Positions 31,363-34,033 of a stretch of DNA of 34,033 nt are shown one piece after another. The stretch lies in the IMG/VR virus record IMGVR_UViG_3300046520_000140, positions 1 through 34,033 of that record; one strand, given 5' to 3'. A program made the translations under genes and the position numbers. The stretch comes from a virus. The notes beneath the pieces were generated by a model. The model made no database searches and was not told the origin of the DNA. It worked only from the letters and a program-made list of their open reading frames with translations. Each line of letters starts with the position of its first letter. Within the stretch, counting starts at the first letter, position 1.

Positions 31363-32061
31363 ATGTGCGGACGTTATTCGATATACGAGTCGATGGATCA
31401 CTATCTCAGAGAGCTGGCTCCCCAGCAGTTGGTTATCAACGGATACGACCTGTGGGCCATCAATCGCTACAACGTTGCGCCCTCCACGCGCGTGGAAATC
31501 ATCCGGCCGGTTGATGGTGGCCTGAGCATCGACAAGGTGCGCTGGGGATGGTCGCCGTTCTGGGCGAAGGGCAAGCGGCCCGACCCGATCAACGCGCGGG
31601 TGGAAACGGTCACCACCGGGAAATTCTTCAAACAACTGTGGCCGAATGGTCGAGCGATTGCGCCGGCCAATGGCTGGTTTGAGTGGGTAAAGGATCCGGA
31701 TGATCCGAAGAAAAAACAGCCGTACTTCATCCGCTTGAAAAGCCAGGCGCCTATGTTCTTCGGCACGCTCGCGCAGGTGACGCCTGGGCTTGAGCCGAAC
31801 GATCAGGATGGGTATGTGATCATCACCGCAGCGAGCGATCAGGGAATGGTGGACATCCATGATCGCCGGCCATTGGTGTTGGATCCCTCGCTGGCCCGGG
31901 AATGGCTGGAGCCGGATCTGGATCCGCAGCGGGCTGAGGAAATCGCCAAGACCATGTGCCGGCCCACTGAGGACTTTGAATGGTTCAAGGTGGATCGGGC
32001 GGTAGGCAACGTACGCAATCAGGGGCCGCAGATGATCATCCCGCTTGACCAAGTGGAATAA
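31363..32061 (+). CDS. yedK: SOS response-associated peptidase (SRAP, YedK/HMCES-like)
   Basis: A 232-residue protein that caps abasic sites in single-stranded DNA by a covalent link to its second residue. All key residues are present: Cys2 (MCGRY), Asn77 and Glu81 (NARVE), Glu107 (WFEW) and His166 (DIHDRRP), equal to YedK C2/N75/E105/H160. Cys2 supports the chosen ATG. It is divergent from umuDC over one LexA box, so the prophage couples translesion synthesis to abasic-site protection. A likely terminator follows at 32131. Confidence 0.95.
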   Translation: MCGRYSIYESMDHYLRELAPQQLVINGYDLWAINRYNVAPSTRVEIIRPVDGGLSIDKVRWGWSPFWAKGKRPDPINARVETVTTGKFFKQLWPNGRAIAPANGWFEWVKDPDDPKKKQPYFIRLKSQAPMFFGTLAQVTPGLEPNDQDGYVIITAASDQGMVDIHDRRPLVLDPSLAREWLEPDLDPQRAEEIAKTMCRPTEDFEWFKVDRAVGNVRNQGPQMIIPLDQVE

Positions 32062-32130
32062 CGCGCAAGCCGAAGAAAGTTGGCGCTGCAATAAAAAAAC
32101 GAAAGAAAAAGCACTTATCCCCCTCCCGCC

Positions 32131-32153
32131 GACGGGCTTTGCGTCCGTTTTTT
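32131..32153 (+). terminator. Rho-independent terminator after the SRAP gene
   Basis: GACGGGC-TTTGC-GTCCGTT forms a 7-bp stem (two G-T pairs) with a 5-base loop, followed by a run of T. It lies 70 bp after the SRAP stop. Confidence 0.6.
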
Positions 32154-32551
32154 GTGCAAATCCAGATGTAGTGCAAACGAACCTGTAGCCCAAGCGGGCC
32201 GTGGGGCTCTGCAGACGATTGGCTATTTCACAAAATGCAAAATTTTGCAGGGAAATGCAGTGCAGTTGCACAGCGACGCAAACGGCGCGCACGGAAGGAA
32301 TAAAGTTGGGGTGCCCGGTTTCATTGGGCGAAAACTTTTAAAACGCGGGTTTTAGTGAGTTTTCGAATTTGTAACTGCTCGCTTCAATTACAGTATTGGA
32401 CCCTGTATTAGGAGGCATTCAAACCGATGCACGCCATAGGAGCTGGGCCTTTCAAGCCATCCGCCTAATTGCACTACTTGTCCAAAAGACATTGCACACA
32501 TCATTTTTGACTTATCGTAGTGCTCCCGCCAAGCAGAACGGCTGTTGCCCT
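32154..32551. other. Intergenic region before the DUF4238 gene
   Basis: About 400 bp without a convincing gene. It contains the perfect palindrome TGCAAAATTTTGCA (32236-32249) followed by repeated TGCAG/GCAGTTGCA fragments up to 32270, which could be an operator. An open frame from 32396 joins the DUF4238 gene in frame, but its first 52 codons look unlike protein, so this stretch is probably the leader of that gene. Confidence 0.45.
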
Positions 32552-33592
32552 ATGGACAAGTTCGAGAAGCTCGCATCCAAACCGCACCTCAACGGCCCGG
32601 TACAGCAGCATTACGTCCCGAAATTTTATTTGAAGGGATTTACCTCAGATCAGGTGCTTTCCGTTTTCGATCGGGTCAAGGGAGAGATCAGGAACCGACA
32701 GTCCCCGAGCGCTATAGCCACTATCCGTCACCTCTATACCTTTGAGGACAACCAAGATCGCAAGCGGTTTGATCTGGAGGCGTTTTTCGGTCTCGTAGAA
32801 GATAGTGCTGCTCCAATCTTGATTTCTCTCGCGCAGGGAGCCCGCTTAAGTCGGAAAGATCGCGAGTCTTTTGCACTCTTTCTTGGTCTCGCCGCTGTTC
32901 GAACACCTGCTGCCATTGCAGATGCGAGAGCTTCATACGCTGGAATGGTAAAGGTGCAGACAGGGCATTTGTTCAGCGATGAAAAAAGGGTCTTAGAAAT
33001 CCTCAAAAAAACGAATAGTTCTGCGGTTGATGAGACGTTACTGCGAGATCAAGCCCGGGAAGTCGCAGAGATGGTTCGAAGCGATTCGTATGACGTCGAA
33101 GTTGATCAGCAGTTTGCACTTCACCGTTCATTAGGCGTCTGGTATATCGTCGCTGAAGAGCTGTTCAAGCGAGACTGGAGAATCTTGCACGTCCCTGGCG
33201 ATGAACACAGTTTCCTGACGTCAGACTCACCCATTGTGGTGCAGTCTATGTCCTCATCACTTCGACATGAGCCGATTGGTTACGGCTCGCCGCACGCACA
33301 GATTCTATTCCCCCTCACCTCGAAGTGCGCGCTTGTCGCAAGTGGGTCGTTGGGACGAACAGGCCGAAGCGTTATTACGGCTGAGGATTTGCATCGGTTC
33401 AATCTAACGATCGCCCAGGATTGTCATAGATACGTCATGGGCAGTGACGCGGATCTGGTGAATAGAATTACTACGGAATTAAACCTCGCCGAAACAAAGT
33501 GGGAGCCTAAATCGAGCGTCGAGATCGGGTATCTGATCGAGGCGGACGGCAAACGATCTGCTCGAGGCATTCTGAAGCGTAAGGGGTCTTGA
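32552..33592 (+). CDS. DUF4238 family protein (cargo gene at attR)
   Basis: A 346-residue soluble protein. The N-terminus PVQQHYVPKFYLKGFTSD is the signature of DUF4238, followed by RHLYTFEDNQDRKRFDLEAFFGLVEDSAAPIL, FLTSDSPIV and a beta-rich ILFPLTSKCALVASG. ATG 32552 is chosen because the family motif starts about 20 residues later; an in-frame ATG at 32396 would add 52 poorly protein-like residues. No good ribosome site is seen. The function of the family is not known to me; the last-gene-before-attR position and independent leader fit a cargo gene, possibly for defence. GC is lower than in the tail genes. Confidence 0.82.
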   Translation: MDKFEKLASKPHLNGPVQQHYVPKFYLKGFTSDQVLSVFDRVKGEIRNRQSPSAIATIRHLYTFEDNQDRKRFDLEAFFGLVEDSAAPILISLAQGARLSRKDRESFALFLGLAAVRTPAAIADARASYAGMVKVQTGHLFSDEKRVLEILKKTNSSAVDETLLRDQAREVAEMVRSDSYDVEVDQQFALHRSLGVWYIVAEELFKRDWRILHVPGDEHSFLTSDSPIVVQSMSSSLRHEPIGYGSPHAQILFPLTSKCALVASGSLGRTGRSVITAEDLHRFNLTIAQDCHRYVMGSDADLVNRITTELNLAETKWEPKSSVEIGYLIEADGKRSARGILKRKGS

Positions 33593-33721
33593 TTGGAATC
33601 CCGTCGCGCAAACGTCGAACAGGGCGGGAAAATGGCAGTGTTAAAAATGATGTTTCGGGTGGGGGGGAGGAGTTGAGGTCATCAACCTAGGGCCCGAGAA
33701 CGCCAGACGGAATTTGTATAT
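33593..33721. other. Right-end phage intergenic sequence
   Basis: About 130 bp between the DUF4238 stop and attR. No gene is seen. In the circular phage this sequence would stand directly upstream of the integrase, so it may carry part of the integrase promoter; TTGACC (33724-33729) just before attR would be a good -35 element. Confidence 0.4.
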
Positions 33722-33794
33722 TTTGACCGTCATTAGGGCAACCCAGAGATACAAAGCCAACCTTTGGATTGGCCGGCGCAGGAGTGGTGGACAT
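33687..33794 (-). pseudogene. rimO: Orphan native 5' end of rimO fused to phage DNA
   Basis: The minus strand reads from ATG 33794 the native RimO start (MSTTPAPANPKVGFV, then SLGCP), with ribosome site GAGGTT six bases before ATG. At the att core it runs into phage sequence (NDGQNIQIPSGVLGP) and stops at 33687-33689. The 35-codon frame is the detached start of the interrupted gene, still under the native rimO promoter. Its product would be a short dead-end peptide. Confidence 0.9.
33722..33760. other. attR (core GGGCA at 33736-33740)
   Basis: The phage arm TTTTGACCGTCATTA joins the core GGGCA and then host sequence ACCCAGAGATACAAAGCC, which on the minus strand is the native rimO start region (KVGFVSLG). 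Host arms from attL and attR rebuild an attB reading CTTTCGGGCAACCCAGAG inside rimO. Only five bases are shared by attB and attP, typical for large serine integrases and unlike the long identity blocks of tyrosine integrases. Confidence 0.85.
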
Positions 33795-34033
33795 GTCTAA
33801 CCTCGGTATTTTGTGACATCGCTTTCTTGGTGCGAAAGCCGACGGACGGGCGCTTAGGGCGCGCCTCTGATCAAAAAGTGCGCAATTCTAGCGGCGGGCA
33901 ACGCACTTGACCAGCTTTATGCAGGGAAATACGACGAGTGCTGCGCTATGCTTCGCGCCGTTGAGCTTTACCAATTTTTTACAGTCAACAAAACGTCTGT
34001 AACAACAGGTAAAACAGCGCATGCTGCACCACA
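33795..34033. other. Host DNA upstream of rimO
   Basis: Remaining host flank, holding the native rimO promoter region on the minus strand. No complete gene or RNA is recognised before the window ends. Confidence 0.6.

Larger units (their letters stand above)
625..33740. mobile_element. Complete P2/HP1-like prophage with serine integrase, integrated in rimO
   Basis: The boundaries follow from the interrupted host gene. Left: host rimO runs to the GGGCA core at 625-629. Right: the same core at 33736-33740 is followed by the original rimO 5' end. The element carries integrase, lambda-like immunity, a RepA-like initiator, a full P2/HP1-type morphogenesis set, lysis genes and cargo genes. Length between cores is about 33.1 kb, close to P2 and HP1. 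All expected head and tail functions are present with open frames, so the prophage looks intact. The one anomaly is a 3' extension of the large terminase frame. Confidence 0.95.

Noticed and set aside
33600-34033. tRNA or tmRNA gene as integration target
   Set aside because: The att core lies in a protein gene (rimO), and no tRNA-like fold or CCA end is visible in either flank.

Overview
The window is a nearly exact excision unit: a complete P2-like (HP1-type) prophage of about 33.1 kb in a Pseudomonas chromosome, with short host flanks. The host is inferred from the RimO sequence, high GC, Pseudomonas-type phage genes and a DUF1654-like gene. The left flank (1 to about 629) is the 5' part of rimO on the minus strand. 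The right flank (about 33741 to 34033) holds the original first 20 codons of rimO and its upstream DNA. The recombination core is GGGCA at 625-629 and 33736-33740, so the phage entered inside the 5' end of rimO, at the codon for a conserved Cys.

Left arm, 630-7848. A large serine integrase (705-2324) lies next to attL. It is followed by a small SOS-type gene behind a LexA box, then an operon of three small unknown genes (2772-3840) behind operator copies. A lambda-like immunity region follows: CI (minus) with a linked unknown lysogenic gene (3879-4430), and Cro (plus). Eight copies of a 13-bp operator, ATACC-N3-GGTAT, lie in two clusters, before the 2772 operon and between cI and cro. Next come an unknown gene coupled to cro and a plasmid-like RepA initiator, then about 700 bp without a convincing gene (probably origin and/or cos).

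Virion arm, 7849-28453. Ogr/Delta activator, portal (Q) and large terminase (P) are on the minus strand. Divergently on the plus strand come scaffold (O), capsid (N), small terminase (M), head completion (L), tail completion (R, S), HP1-type DUF2586 sheath and DUF2597 tube, and a DksA/TraR zinc finger. These are followed by holin, SAR-like lysozyme, nested Rz/Rz1 spanins, tail chaperone with an A AAA AAG -1 frameshift site, tape measure, DUF2590, baseplate J and I, fibre, fibre assembly, and a baseplate hub/spike set. Most genes touch or overlap (ATGA/GTGA), as expected for one late operon.

Cargo arm, 28200-33592. The 3' end of the spike gene changes abruptly to AT-rich sequence and leads into an AT-rich membrane protein of unknown function (minus). 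Next is an SOS cassette in which umuC and umuD (minus) and an SRAP/YedK-type abasic-site DNA-protein crosslink gene (plus) flank one LexA box. A DUF4238 gene sits next to attR. These are lysogenic-conversion genes; the membrane protein, the DUF4238 protein and the CI-linked gene are the best candidates for undescribed anti-phage or exclusion functions.

The most unusual features are the mosaic design (P2/HP1 virion, lambda CI/Cro, RepA-like replication, serine integrase) and the att design: phage DNA next to attL supplies a ribosome binding site, start codon and a conservative N-terminus to rimO, so integration should not kill this ribosome-modifying gene. No tRNA, rRNA, CRISPR or insertion sequence was seen.
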